Source: Sphaerosporella brunnea (lineage: Eukaryota > Ascomycota > Pezizomycetes > Pezizales > Pyronemataceae). From it: a stretch of 64,000 bases of DNA. A program made the translations under genes and the position numbers. Location of the stretch: contig VXIS01000006.1 of NCBI GenBank assembly GCA_008704415.1, positions 289,564 through 353,563 of the forward strand, in the 5' to 3' direction. Positions 33,304 through 45,560 of this stretch are shown here, in pieces (position 1 is the first letter of the stretch; the number at the start of each line of letters is the position of its first letter). Under the pieces are notes generated by a model. It was not told the origin of the DNA. It worked only from the letters and a program-made list of their open reading frames with translations, and did no database searches.

Positions 33304-34556
33304 TTTTGTTTTATTGCATTCGACTGCTTGCGGCCATGGCATATAGTATACAGAATCACCGCCGCCCCTAGGCACGTGGCCTACTGTGGGGTCCGCTCCT
33401 CTGACATAAGGAAAGAAAATCAGGAGACAACAAGCGTAGATCGCACCAAGGAGATTCGGGACAGACGTTCGGGACAAAAGAGACAGATCCAGGCCCCATT
33501 CGGCCACATTCAGGCCCTATTCGGCCACATGCCAACGCTCGTGCTGCTCAGGAAGGCCATCACCGCCTCTATGCAGTGCTCGTCCGCCAGCGGGTCTCTG
33601 ATCGACGTATTGGTTTTCTGCCGCCTCTTGCTCCCGTCGCGAGTTGCCTCAGCCACCGCTCTCCACAGGGTCATTTGCTCGTTGCGCCACCGTCGGCATG
33701 TCTTGAAGAGGTGGTTCCGGGTCTGCAGCGGTTTTTGCTGGCAGAACCAGCACTTGTCGTCTCCTCGGCGCCCGGACTGACGCAGGTAGGGGGCCGTTGG
33801 GGCTTTCTGTAGTCGCAGCTGGAGGAAGCGCGCTGCCACGGTCTTCTTAATTTTGAAAGCGGCCTTTTGCCCTTGGGCCTGCTATAGTAGCTGTTGGGCC
33901 GGCAGCACTCGGCGAGTCATCGGTCGCGGTCTCATCCCTTGGCCGACGTGCCGGCTCTGGCGATGTAGGCGAGCGACGTGGCGGCCAGCACCTCAGGGGC
34001 CTCGGACGGGGACTGGCAACTGGCGGCGCCCTTGGCGAGGCGGTCGGCTTGCTCGTTGCCGGGGACGTCTTGATGGCCGGGCGTCCAGCGGAACTCCGTG
34101 GTCCAGCCCGCATCCAGAATGGCTCTTTCGGCACGTGCGATCCTGGGGACGATCCACTGGCCGGTTCCCGGCGTCGTGTCCTGTAGCCATCGGAGGGCAG
34201 CCTGCGCGTCCACGAAGACGCGGACGACGCATGCCGCTGATCCCGCCGGGAGGCGGTGCAGGGCTAGTTCGAGGCCGGCTGCGATGCCGAATAGTTCGGC
34301 GTCGTACACTTCCTTATTGGGTCCGACGTACTTGGCTGTCACCAGCCACTGGCGGTCCTGGCTTCCGCGCGTGGCCGCGGCGTATGCGCAGCTCTTGTCC
34401 TCGAGCCTGGATCCGTCCCAGTAGACTGCGATGGCCTCACTCGTAGGTTCTTGCCATCTCTTAGCCGACCGAATGGCGTCTTCTTCCGGCTCGATAACCA
34501 CGAGACCGCACGGGACGTTGCAAATGGCCACGCTGGGTTCGATTGCGGTTGGCTGG
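33304..34556 (-). mobile_element. 5'-truncated LINE, copy 2, with 16-bp target duplication
   Basis: CCGATGTGATCTCATT occurs at 33288-33303 and again at 34557-34572, directly flanking the copy, so both edges are fixed. The element is on the minus strand. It opens within the coding sequence just before the RNase H domain and ends in the shared 3' tail (GGCCGCAAGCAGTCGAAT, then CAATAAAACA and an A run, read on the minus strand). The duplication length is typical of target-primed reverse transcription. Confidence 0.93.
33510..34531 (-). pseudogene. LINE ORF2 C-terminus: complete RNase H domain plus zinc finger, inactivated
   Basis: The first frame (34531 to 33932) holds a whole RNase H domain with all catalytic acids visible: YWDGSRLED, AELFGIAAGLE, VFVDAQAAL and, at the end, TPGHQDVPGNEQADRLAK. 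After LAYIARAG the frame meets two TGA codons, one where the sister copy at 22600 has CAA-GAC context, then a one-base frameshift. It then continues as LQLRLQKAPTAPYL..CWFC (33839 to 33510) to the conserved C-terminus GMWPN. RNase H of this kind removes template RNA during LINE reverse transcription. Reverse transcriptase and endonuclease are absent through 5' truncation. Confidence 0.85.
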
Positions 34557-34572
34557 CCGATGTGATCTCATT

Positions 34573-35117
34573 GGTTACAGCACTTCCCTGCCACAGTCAC
34601 ACGGCACGCCAAATTGAATTTGAAGTCGCTTGAAACCCAAACCAACCTGGCCTATGCAACGCTGCCCGACATGCCCTTGCCGCTGACGCATTCTTTCCAA
34701 ATGTAAGTACGCAGGATCGCTGTTTACGGCATCAATACTGCGTAAGGGTGTTGATTGTTTCGCCTACGTTACCAACGGATATCAAAGCAAAGCGGGAGAA
34801 ATATGAGGATTAAGGTGGGCAGAGAAATTCAGAGTGATGCCATATTGGTCGCAGCGTCGTTATATTGCACTGCGCGGTCGAAATGGGCGTAACATCTGAT
34901 TCCAGCGGGCATGACGTTGGTCGTATCCCGTTGAGGGTCAGAAGGACGGTACAGATGTCACCGCGGAATTCAATGTGCGTTGACGGAATTTTGTTCGTCC
35001 CAAACTGGGGTGCTCATTATGCATTAGGATGGAATGAGAGAACAAGACCTGTGGTTCTACTTTTTTTTGTTGGTTTCTAGCCGTGCAGAACTGGTTAATA
35101 GGCATAGTTGGTGGTGC
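34573..35117. other. No gene recognised
   Basis: Sequence continuous with the pre-insertion target of the LINE; short frames only. Confidence 0.45.
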
Positions 35118-35124
35118 AGATGTC

Positions 35125-35370
35125 GTCGAATGCTTTGCGAAAATACGATTCACGCTTGCTGTGATGTCCTTAACATTTACTCGCGCGCATGAGAAAACAT
35201 AAAGGTCTGGGTTGCTTAACGGTGGAGCATTGATGCGAGCTCGGGGCGACTGCAGCGTCCTGGGTTCAAATCTCTGCAAGATCGTTTCGCGGGTTTGGGG
35301 AGTGCCCGGGGACGCCTGGGTCGGGTAAGGTAAGTATTACCAGACTTAACTTTTTGCGACTTGCTTTGTT
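35125..35370 (+). mobile_element. tRNA-like SINE, copy 2
   Basis: Same orientation as 8575-8812. Its central part, from GGTGGAGCATTGATGCGAGC to ATTACCAGACTTAA (about 35221-35349), is essentially identical to copy 1. The A-box-like sequence is TTGCTTAACGG and the B-box-like sequence GGTTCAAATCT. Flanking similarity to copy 1 fades gradually on the 5' side. Confidence 0.65.
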
Positions 35371-36222
35371 CAAGACAACCACTGAGATTAAAATTATGAT
35401 GAACCACGCACAGCTCCGCTTAAACACTCGTGAATTGACGGGGAAACTACAACTCAAGTTAAACAAATATTAGATGTGAAAACCAGGGAAAGAATTCAGT
35501 AACGGACGGAAGGACAGAGGATGCAGCGGCACTTGAGATCCAATCGTGGGAGTTTCGCGCACCGCTGTAATACAGACAAGAAGAAACAAAACCAATGGCG
35601 CCAGGTGGCCATCCTAACAATGCACGAATCACGTCAGTTGCAGAAGGTCTGCGGAGCTGCATGATCGAAACCCTACAGAGCGGTACTCACAGGGTTTCCG
35701 ACGCACATTTTCAATCGTAGGGTTTGGCATACTGCAGCAACACACAGCAAAAAAAGGAAAAAGATTGTGCCAGGAGCATTTTCTGGGGTTCCAAAAATTA
35801 TGTCTTCTCGACATGAGTCCAGAAAGCTGTGACGCGCTTATTCAAAAGTATAGAATTCTACCGCGTTGGAGGGAGTGGCTAAGGCAGTGTTCTTGGTTGG
35901 AAGTCCTGGAAATATATGTCCGACCCGCTGTTCGAACTAGATGGGCTGGGGGTTGAAAGACTGTTTCTCAGAGTTTAAGCAGTACAGTGGTTACCAAACA
36001 GTTCGCGTTCCATCTTCCAAATCTCGCGCTGCGTCTTGGGTCCCACGCAACCACCGCCGCCTTACAAGCTCAAACCCGTGGATGCAACATTGTATGATTC
36101 CAATTTCTCTCCCGGGGCAGATATGTTATAGTATGTCCCCATAGCAAATTGCAGTGCCTCCAGGGTAGGACACAAACAGGCAGTCCGTGCTTTGTTGAGG
36201 TGCTTGAATGTCAGCACCATCA
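35371..36222. other. No gene recognised
   Basis: Short frames without motifs; this is the target DNA into which the LINE at 36234 inserted. Confidence 0.45.
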
Positions 36223-36233
36223 GGGCCACAACT

Positions 36234-36886
36234 CGCTGCTCCCTCGCATTGTACGTGCGGAGGCAACGCTGAAAGGACAAGGCTGGATAACTGAGTACCG
36301 ATGGCTACCATGGAACGCAGACATCCGCGGGAACAAACGGACCGATCAGTTAGGGAAGAAGGCTGCCATGGATCGTCTGGACGAGACCAACGGCCACGAA
36401 ATCCAGACAACGTCCCTCGCCCACATTGGGCGGGAAGTCACTAGAGCCAGGACCCGAGACCGGGAGACATGGCTGGCAAAGCACTGCAAGCCGAAGACCT
36501 ACTTCCGTCGCCGGAAGAAACCCGACCCAATAGCCTTCAAAAGTCCCAAAGCTGTGGCATCCCGCTTCTTCCAGCTTAGGGTCGACAAGGCGCCGCTCGC
36601 GCCGTACCTTCACAAGACAGGCAGGCGCGAAGACGACAAGTGCTGGTTTTGCGCGAACAAGCCGGTACAGACGAAAGACCACCTACTCAAATCGTGCGCC
36701 AGGTGGAAGAAGGAGCAGGCGGTACTCTGGATGACAGTGGCAGGGGCCACAAGGACGGACAGGTCAGGAGGACCAGTGAGAAAGAAAACGAACACACCGA
36801 TTAAGGTCGTTCTGTCTGACGAGCGGTGCACGGAGGCGGTGATGGGCTTCCTAAGTAGCACCAAAGTGGGCATGTGGCCGGGCTAG
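36234..36886 (+). pseudogene. LINE ORF2 C-terminal fragment: partial RNase H and zinc finger
   Basis: About 217 residues stay open from the 5' edge of the insertion. The RNase H end reads WLPWNADIRGNKRTDQLGK. The His of the usual PGH motif is replaced, but the last Asp is kept. A zinc motif CWFCANKPVQTKDHLLKSC follows at about 36643-36700, then the conserved C-terminus GFLSSTKVGMWPG. A frame extending upstream to 36149 is only fortuitous: that part is target DNA and starts with TTG, not ATG. Confidence 0.85.
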
Positions 36887-37112
36887 GCCCAAGAATGTGC
36901 CAGAGAGGCGTCGCGCCGGTTCCTTTTTCATTCCGGCACGGCCCACGAATTTCCTTGGTTAGCATACACTACGTGGTGCGCTTTCCTTTTGTCACCTTTC
37001 CTTAGGAACTAGTCCCAGAGTAGGATTCGAGCCTAGGGGCGCTGTATAGTTTCTTCGACATATGTCATGGCCACAAGCGGCCGAATACACTATGATTAAA
37101 CAAAAAAAAAAA
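36234..37112 (+). mobile_element. 5'-truncated LINE, copy 3 (diverged subfamily), with 11-bp target duplication
   Basis: GGGCCACAACT at 36223-36233 is repeated at 37113-37123 right after the A run. Homology to copy 2 starts exactly at 36234 (LPRIVRAEATL against VPRIARAERAIL), confirming the 5' edge. The 3' UTR ends with GGCCACAAGCGGCCGAAT, then TATGATTAAACA and an A run, shared with the other copies. Protein divergence from copies 1 and 2 is large, so this is a separate subfamily. Confidence 0.92.
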
Positions 37113-37123
37113 GGGCCACAACT

Positions 37124-39807
37124 ATATCACTGCGTTTACAGCCTGCAAATAAATAACCCTGATCAGACAAGTCGTGCATACCGTAACGTGTGAAAATGCT
37201 TTCAGCACAGGAACGATTCATTGTGAGCTTGGAGAGTAGCATATAGTAGAAATCGTTAGCCGTTCACAGCTCTACACCGCAGTTTCATGGAATCCATATT
37301 CTCTACATTGGCATGCTGGCGAGCTCCCATAGCCGTCGGCGCGGCTGGTTGATCTCACAATGCATCCGCTGTTGTGTGTAGTAGTAGCCGTGCTGGCTCT
37401 TCATTTACTGTCACCAACACTTTGACTCCGTGACGTTGCGGGTCGAAAACCACGCAAGAAGCGCAAGAGGGACTTATCTCAGCGTGGGCCATGTGGGGTA
37501 AGGGGTCGCCATTTGTTTAAGCATAATTAAACTCACGATGTTATTCGCCGATACTGTCAACCGTACACATCCCTGACATAGGATGCTGCTGGTTTGGGTG
37601 GTCTATTGATACCCACACACTGTACGGCGTGTTGTCAAACAGCTTAGTCAGGTTGACCTGGCCGTTGGTTGGCATCCGGCATGATGGCGTGCTACCGCGT
37701 CGCTGGTGCTGAGTGCCTGGGGATCAGAAGTCAGGCTCCCAAGCACGCTCAACGATTTCTAGGCTTACGTCCTGTACGAAGCCTTTCTCTTTGGTAATCG
37801 CCCGGGTCTCCAGACTCTCGGACGCGATAAAGCACGTCGCCTTGTCCTCCTTGGGGCTTCGCAATCGTCTGGAACATGTTGTGGACCGCGTGCCGTTTGT
37901 ATCTCGGGAGAGACTGTGACGTTGCATCGTGACGAACTGAGGACGAAGACATTCCCTTGTTATTAATAACTGGAACAGCTGGTCGGATACAATCCCGCAA
38001 GCTGTAGCCGTTGGTTGGGTACAATACATACCCTACCTCGGCGCGCAGAATGATCGTGCACGTGGGAGACGTCACTGCATTCTGGGTACTTCCGTTTTGA
38101 TGCATTTAGTCCTGCTCACGTATTTTAGTATTCACACCCCCACCGCGATAGATCGTACTCTGCGGCCGGCATACACAATACGAAGGCGGTGTGGTGGTCA
38201 CAAGGCGCATCGCTGATTCAAAGTCACGATCAACGATGGAATGGCGGTAGACTTCGGTCTGACACCCTGAATTGTTTGACCCACGCATTGCTGGTAGCGA
38301 TGGCTATCCATTCAGTCACCTACAACAAGTCCGGATATGTCCCAAACATGCGATGGCCTAACCTTTGTGAGAGCTTCAACGCCAGAAATGGTGCGAGATT
38401 GTAACCAACTGGGAACAGTGTCGTGGACCGAAGCTATAGCCAAACGTAAGCAAACCACCCAACGTTTGGTTTGTACCTAGATTTGTTTGTCGAGCCGCTC
38501 AACTGGTGACAGATCCATTGTTGAACGCGCTGGGTGCAGGTCATGACACCACACAGGGCATCATTCCAGGCGTCAGGGAATGGAATCATCCAAAGGCGGG
38601 CACAAAGTGTCCCCATATAGGACGCCTTTGCGACCTTCAGTGTCGGCAAAGACTTTGACCTTCCGTGTCATAGGCTTTGACACCTGCTGGTGATGGCCCC
38701 AAGCAGACAAGCGGCGTCGGGAATGTTGCATTCCCTGTGGCCAGGGCGCTCCAAATCGATCATGGCAACCTTCCTACGTTATCCTGGGACGTAAATCTGG
38801 ATGCGAGTTTCGTCGTCCTGCGGCGCCAACATTGTGGCAACCTGAATATGTGGCACTACCCCAGCGAGATGGCTCCCACAGCAAGTATTGGAGACACTGT
38901 GAAGGCGGGCGACAATTCTACAACACGTCCTATCTGGCACGAAAGCGTGTATATTGCCTCCGCAGTATTGCCACCAAGAGTTTTTGAGATATTACCTTTG
39001 CGTGGCTGGCGTGATCTTCATGTAAGGCTGTGCGACGAAGGGGATGCAATATGCGTTGTTTTGGCCTAGTCATGGCTAGCACATCCACGGCGGGCTCTAC
39101 GCTCTAGCTGCTCTGGACCTACTTGATGGCTGCAGTAGTTGCGCGCGAGGTAGTTGATGTTCGGCCAAATTTGCCCTTGCTTTCTGCAGACTTGAATGCA
39201 CCCGGAAAGTGGGTTTTATTTACCATGCTGCATACTCCCTATCTTCAGCATGAATTCTAGAAAGCTTGTGTTGTACCTGACTTGGCTAAGCATAGTCCGA
39301 TATTAAGAAGACGGGCGTCAAGAAAGGCGATGTAGCAGGCACAGCGGAAACATAAGCAAACCTTCATTGACAACCCAGCCGCCAATAACCTGGCGCTCAT
39401 GGACATTGAGAGGACTATCCATAACAATCGGCGAAAGCGGGAACAGGCAAATGCTTAGGATGATCAGGTACTGGATATAATCATGCCGCCCGCCCTGAGA
39501 AAGTCTATCGCGTTTGATCTTCCCGACGCCACTGCGCCTGCTCATTCTAGCCTCCGCTCTATGTTGTTTCTGTTGCGTTCAGCGTGGTCCCAGGTTCCAG
39601 CTCAGGACGACATTGTTGAATGAACGGAGGTAGTGCGGAAATTCCTTTGTACACCAGGTGTTCCCTCTGCTGAGTGGTACAAACAACGGAGAATACGCTC
39701 AATCAATCAAAGACAAGTGAAAACCAGTGATTGTGTGCTCGTTGCGCAAGGATCCGCCAATGTCACAGTCCCCTCAACGACACCCCCCCCTTGTCTTGTT
39801 TCATTGC
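37124..39807. other. No gene recognised
   Basis: Frames at 37749-38105 (minus, 118 codons), 37724-38029 (minus, 101) and 38677-39069 (plus, 130, TTG start) are protein-like in composition but carry no motif I recognise. The two overlapping minus frames at 37.7-38.1 kb could be one decayed gene. Confidence 0.4.
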
Positions 39808-40466
39808 TATTGATGGACACGAGCCAGCTCGAATCAATCCTCTAAGGTCAGCTCGAGCTGGCTCGTCTTGTAGAGGTAAAGGCTCGGGATCGCTTCGGCG
39901 CTTTGGGTCAGCTCGAGCTGTTCTGCTTTACCAGACTTTAAGCTGGCGGACTCAGTTAATTCTCGATAATAGTATTCAACGTATCTGAGAATATCTATCA
40001 CGTTCCCACTTGTCCAAATCATCCTGGCCTAACCAGCTTTTGAACAACGAGCAAGCGCTACTTAAGATCTCGTGGAGCCTGTTGCGCTTTTTGGTAATAC
40101 GATCGCCAGCTTTGGAGCAACGACTCTCAACCAGGACATCTGTGGCTGGTATAGAGGGACATTGGCGAGCATTCAGTGAGTATACCCAAGTTCCAGATAG
40201 CTTTTTAAAATAGACAGCATGCTCATCCGGGGGCAGTGCGTCCGTGAATTCGTGTTCCATAGCTCTGCTGTTGATGGGGGGACGGTGGAAGATAGTAGGT
40301 AGCATAGTTACTTTTTTTGATTGTACAACACTCGCTACAATCTTCATTCCCATCATCCCTCCCCATCTCCCTCATGCTGAAAGCTCGAGCTGGCTCGTGC
40401 CGATCCTCCACCCTTAGCTCTAGCCAGCTCGGCTCGTAGAGGACGAAGGATCGGATCGGCTCAACA
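39808..40466 (-). mobile_element. hAT element, family 2, copy 2, one end truncated
   Basis: The left end TATTGATGGACACGAGCC and the AGCTCGAGCTGG-rich subterminal block match copy 1 in inverted internal order. The other side matches the CTCGTAGAGGACGAAGGATCGG block of copy 1 but stops at about 40466, before the terminal repeat. The end is therefore lost and no duplication can be scored. Confidence 0.75.
39976..40356 (-). pseudogene. hAT family 2 transposase C-terminal remnant
   Basis: The 126-residue frame contains LVESRCSKAGDRITKKRNRLH...LFKSWLG, matching the ERVFS-AG-x-TKKRNRL-LKSW tail of hAT transposases, with the first part degraded. Upstream residues (MEHEFTDALPPDE) correspond to weaker, out-of-frame matches in copy 1 near 28090-28130. 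The N-terminal BED finger and catalytic core are absent. Confidence 0.7.
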
Positions 40467-42409
40467 GTCTGTGAGACAATTTAGTTTGACCAAGTTCGCG
40501 GTCAATGATGATATGGTCAGGCGCGTGGTGTCAGCCAAAAATTGGCCAAGTACGCCCGCTAGGCCTGGTGCTCACAGAGCGACCGTTTTGACTGATGTGA
40601 ATCCCAGACGCGACAATACAAGCAGCTCATAAGGGCATATAATGATGTGGCGGGAAGCACTCCGATTTTTATTTCGTCGTCATCCCGACGAAGCGGAGCT
40701 GCTCAGTGCCGTGACGGGCATTGCAGTGTCCTGTCATAACGTCCCGTTGTCAGGCCTCGCAACAGTGCTATGTCCGCAGACCTTCGAGTGGCATAAGCTG
40801 GGACTCCAGTTACGCTGCTTCACAAGCATCATTTGGCCGAAATGCTGCTACATTGGATTGAACAATCACATCTTCGCACGAAATGTGTTGTTTTTCGGCG
40901 CAGGAGTGTTGCGAGGCCGGATGTGGCCCTATGCCATCATGATGATTTTGTCACCGATGCTCAATTGCCTATTTGGCCACGTCCGTGAAGGCTCCAGTTA
41001 TTCACATCAAGTTGACGTTGGCATTCGCAAGCCGTCTGATCCCGCTATCATGCTGGACGCCATGCCACAGACAGAGCGCAATGTATCTCTTTCGACGCCG
41101 TCGCGCTTTGAGGTTCATATGTATCTCGGGTCAGTCTCTGAGGTCCGTAGCAGGCGAGGTCTTGACCAGCGTAGGGTGTCGACCCAAAACCTACATCCTA
41201 CCATCATTCGCAATGCGAGGCGGTTCCGGTCGGCGCACGACTAGGTGGCTAGTTCCACCCAGAACACCACCGCCCCAGTGAAAGTGCCCCCACAGGTGAT
41301 GGAAGTGATTTCCTCGACGTGGGGAGTCGAAATAGAGATACTGGGGAAGATCCAGTATGACTTATCGTTGTTAACAATGTACGCTATCGTCGCCCTACTT
41401 AGCGGTCCACGTTATAGATTCAATGCTTCGAACAGGGGGTGGTCAAGCGGCAGTGAGAATTGCCATAGCGCATGATACATAGGCCTCATCAAACAAGGCT
41501 TCTCGTCCTGTCTTTGAGCTTTAAACTCGGCGGGGCTGGCGCCACAGGCGCAATCACCGCCGCCCACAGATTGATATGCAAAGAAAGGGCGTGCACTCGC
41601 ACCCTGGATGTGTGACCGCTATCATTAGTCAGCGAAGGTATGCAGCAGTGCGTTGGTCGTCGTATTTATCCTCACGTCCGTTGAATGCACCGCTGGTTAC
41701 CCTACTGAACGGCTTGATACTGAGGCGACACCGGGAGTCAAAGTACATTCAGGCTGCCGCTATGACTCTCTGCATGCAATTGACCGAGCTGGGTGCCGTA
41801 CAGAAGTGGTCTGCATAGCCGTGGCACTCTACCCGTGCTCGGGCTCGCGGTGGGCGACGTCTTTGTAGGTAAAACTGTATCTGCATGTCCCGATTTGGTA
41901 CCCAGTGACAATTGGTGAAGCACCATTGCAGTGATCATCGTCCATCCGTTATACCTTGGGAACCGCTTATTGAGCTGCTCGCCAGCCGCCCGGACTGTGA
42001 ATGGAGAAGGAAATAGGGCGTTTGGAGCCGCCGAACACACGCCAACGTCGCCACCGGACAGGCTGGCCATTGAGAGCGCTGTAGCAATGCGTCCCAAGAT
42101 TTTGTTACACAGTGAGAGCAACATCTCTCTCTACCCAGTCTGTAAATGAAAAAATCACGCTGAGCAACCCATTCTGTGGAATTTCCTTGCACACAGCTTA
42201 AACATAACACAACAAAGTTAATTCCGCATTCTCAGGCTTGCATCGACTTCCAGGTGCGGACTAACTGTGGAATGACTGCAGGCCCCTCGCAGACAGAGTG
42301 TCAGTCTCCAAGACCTGGCTATGGAGCCAGGCAACACCGGCTGTTGTGAGGGTCGTGTCGTTGAGTTGCATTGCAGTTCCATCGAGGTCCTCCTCAACGC
42401 TGGTGCAGG
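40467..42409. other. No gene recognised; one long ATG frame
   Basis: The frame 40642-41244 (plus, 200 codons, ATG) has protein-like composition with two hydrophobic patches (residues about 50-60 and 85-110), but no known domain. A minus frame at 41738-42124 (128 codons) is also unassigned. I cannot decide whether either is expressed. Confidence 0.35.
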
Positions 42410-42589
42410 CGGCTATAAACCTGCAGCCCGGTCGAAATTTCCCTGACTTCAACAGCGTGGGACGGCGCAGAAAGTAGTCAAAGCGATGGTCAAAGCTGTG
42501 GTCAAAGAGGTGGTAGAAGCGTGCGACGTGGTGGGGACCCTGAATGCGTATATTGCACCCTTCGGTCGCCGCAATCACCGCGGCTGCCT

Positions 42590-43350
42590 CAACCAAGATC
42601 CGCGTCAGGCGGCCTCTGTGAAATTCGCCGATGACTCTTGTACACCCGTTCCTTATACTGCTTGTCGCCAAACGTGGCCCCGTCCCGGTAGGCTTGGATG
42701 ATGCGCCGGGTGCGTCTCCAATACTTGATGGTTCGACGGATTCCAACGCTTCTGGAAGAACCTCGCGGAGTCCTGAGAGATGTTAGTGTCAATTTTAAGT
42801 GCACAATGCGGGAGGGAGGGTGGAATACCGGAGAGAGTATATGTGCAATGCTTGCGGGAATAGTGCTTGCAAGCGCCCCAGTAATATTCTATCCAGTTCA
42901 TTTCACAATGATATTTTGGATAGAACATGATGAGACCTCCCGCATCCTCTACCACTTCTTCAATCCGACTTCGCTGTCCCTTGAAATCTGGCTGTGCAGA
43001 TAGGATCGCCGTCGCACAGCAGTTCCTGCCCTCCACTCCCTCAGCACATTCGAGGTTCTTAATTCGCTTTGTTTTTTGGTTGTGGTTTGGATTTGGGATA
43101 CTGCACTGTAGAAGCAAGTCTTGTGGTTGGCGGTCAGTACAGGCATGCAGGCAGGCAGTGCAGGCTCACCGTCTATCCACAAGCCACGCTCACGCAAGAC
43201 ACGTTCCATTCCCTTAGCCACTTCTTCACCCAGGCCCGGGACCACAGGCTCGGCGATTTTCTGTGATTCAGGCTCAGCCTCAGCAAGACGTCTGCGCTTG
43301 GCACCAATAGCTCTAGCTTCTCGTGATCGAATGAGTCTTTTACTCGGTCT
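42590..43350 (-). pseudogene. DDE-superfamily transposase remnant (DDE_3/Tc1-mariner-like end)
   Basis: The frame starting near 43350 (MVRPSKRL) gives a basic N-terminal segment. After frame changes, the part at about 43040-42680 reads DFKGQRSRIEEVVEDAGG, then FYPKYHCEMNWIEYYWG. FYPK-x-HCE-x-N-x-IE-x-x-W is the C-terminal catalytic block (with the last Glu) of a transposase family common in mushroom-forming fungi. A third frame ends with IIQAYRDGATFGDKQY...YKSHRRI. The middle of the gene is deleted. Confidence 0.7.
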
Positions 43351-43496
43351 CACCATTCCTGTTGATGGTCGCGGCTGTATGTATCTGCAAGAGTTTGACG
43401 CCAGGGACCGGGGGTTGCAAGAGTCGGGAACAGCGAACAGTGTCATGACGAAAGCGTCCCAATGCTCCAGTCCGTGCTCACTGTTCAAAGGCAGCT

Positions 43497-43552
43497 GGTA
43501 GCGAATGGCACCTGGCCATAGCGGCTGGCACCTGGCCATAGCACCTGGCCCT
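43497..43552. repeat. Short tandem repeat GGCACCTGGCCATAGC
   Basis: Two and a half units of about 18-20 bp. A related motif (GCTATGGCC, GACCGCTGTCAACC) recurs at 52229-52270 in the partner element. Confidence 0.6.
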
Positions 43553-43557
43553 AGCAC

Positions 43558-45560
43558 AGCCGTGATCGGTTTGGGTGGTCCAAGCTTTTCAAAGCCTCAC
43601 TGTTTGAATGGGCTCGCGAGATTGCGCAACCGGTGGAAGCCTGCATCTTATTTTTATAGAGCGCATCTTGTTTAGTGGACCCAAGACCGGCTTCCTCAGA
43701 GTTCTCACTCGCTTGCCACTCCATATATAATCGTCAACATCTCCACCAACGGAGCCTGTCGAACTGCTGGTTTCAAGCCGCCTGCACTATACCGCTTTCC
43801 GATGGCTTCTGTCCAGCAGTGGACCAGCAGGTGCTGTTGTTCACAACGCATGGAGCACTCGTGCAAGACAATTGCAGCTGGACAGGGCCGTTTCGTAGAA
43901 TGGCCAAATCCTGTCAACGAATATCTTACACCGATGATAGGTCCAGCCGTCCAACGCTCACAATGCAGTAAATAGTTACTGGTGTTCACTCGTTTGGATA
44001 CACAGCCCTGTGGGCCAAATGCAGCCTTAAGTGCGTGACCGCAACCAGACACGTGTACATACGAGGAGTTAAGAATCAGCGGTCACCATGCAAGAAACAT
44101 CGGTGGTGCTGATGACCGAGATGACCATCAAAACTGTTATTGCAAGAGCTGTGGTGAACATTGCCACAGTCACCCATCACAACCACAACGATCACAGAAC
44201 TACCCGCCATACCCGCAGGTCCGACCAGCAGCCGCACATCGTCTGTCCAATCGAATACCCAACAGCACAGGGATACGGTTGCGCCCTCGCTGGTTGTTTT
44301 GTTGGTGGGTATCGTGTTGTTTGAGTTCGAGTCTGCTGTTCCCTCAATCCCTCCACCAATCACGCAACTTCCCCGCGCCCTATGCCTCGCTGAGCTCGTG
44401 AGCTGTGTGTTTCCACCGACATTGCCAAACCTGGGCGTCACATGGCGCACGATAACAATGACTACCATTGTCGGCCTGCCAAAATATATTGTCCGGCGTG
44501 TATATCCAGAGACCGCTCATTGCTGGGGCGCACCGCAATTATTGGTTCCACAGCTCATTGCTCCGAGCATGCACTGCAGCAGAGTAGCGTTACCTTTAGG
44601 GACCTCAAAAGGCCAATCGCTAATCCGCTCTCATGCGGACCTTACTGCTGTAACTCTTGGCTCCACAATGGCACCGGCTGTTTCTAGTGTATTGCAGCGA
44701 AGGCTCCCTGGCCCCCAAACTCTGTTGGCGACGTGAAGACTCTTCTCTCCGTTTCATCACGCTGCAGGGCAGCCTGGATAAGATAAGACAATGCCGCCAC
44801 CGAAAATAAGGGTGCTGATGGTCCCTGCTCTTCCTCGCGGGCGGTAAGGTTGACTGCGATTCGGTTCCAAACTACCCTGTCACAATCACAGAGAGATTAA
44901 CAGGCACAGTCGTTCCTCACGGATCCATATAGCACAAGACGTTCTGTATCATGCTGGGGGATCCAGAGACCCACCACACAACACCTTGTTCCTAAACAAG
45001 CACCGACGATGCAAGCCATTATATGAGATTGTACATTAAACGTTTTATGTGGATTGCTTTCGCAGCCTCGCCGCACCTCGCCACCACTACCCGGCAGGCG
45101 CCAGTCACTCCAACTCCATAGTAATGGCTATATGACGCATGAAATATAATCTTCGCAGAGGGACTGGTTTTCGCAAGAATGATCATTACTGCGATGGCTA
45201 ATGAATTCCTGAAACACATGATATCACAAATCAATCACCGGATGGCATTCCACGTGTAGTGCAATCATTACTATACCTATATCCGGTATGGCGGTTTCCG
45301 GAGGTTCAAGCCGTGCACAGCCCTACCATTCTGAAGCGACGCCGTAGAGGAGCTTGACCGAAGACACTCTGGAGCGACTACGCGGCTGCACACGGTGCTA
45401 GATTTGTATATAGTTGTGGAATGGAATATATATTAGTATTTATCCGGCTAGCGGTGAAGTGAGAGGGTCTTGCCTCCTCGACCCCAACACACCTCCTCTC
45501 TTTACTTTACCACTTCAACCCACTACCTACTCTCTTTGCTTTACTGCGCCGTGTTTGACA
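43558..45560. other. No gene recognised
   Basis: The longest frame (44161-44736 plus, 191 codons) begins at TTG and is Thr/Pro/Ser-rich. The minus frame 44076-44468 overlaps it. No motif supports either. Confidence 0.45.

Larger units (their letters stand above)
42410..43557 (-). mobile_element. DDE transposon remnant, copy 1
   Basis: An inverted, differently deleted copy lies at 52230-53010. The shared sequence covers an upstream region with repeated GCTATGGCCAGGTGC motifs (43497-43550), the start of the transposase, its C-terminus and a common end near GGTTTATAGCCGCCTGCACC. No clear terminal inverted repeats or target duplication were identified. Confidence 0.65.

Noticed and set aside
44161..44736. 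191-codon plus frame
   Set aside because: It starts at TTG, is low in complexity (Thr/Pro/Ser) and overlaps a minus frame of similar quality. No domain.
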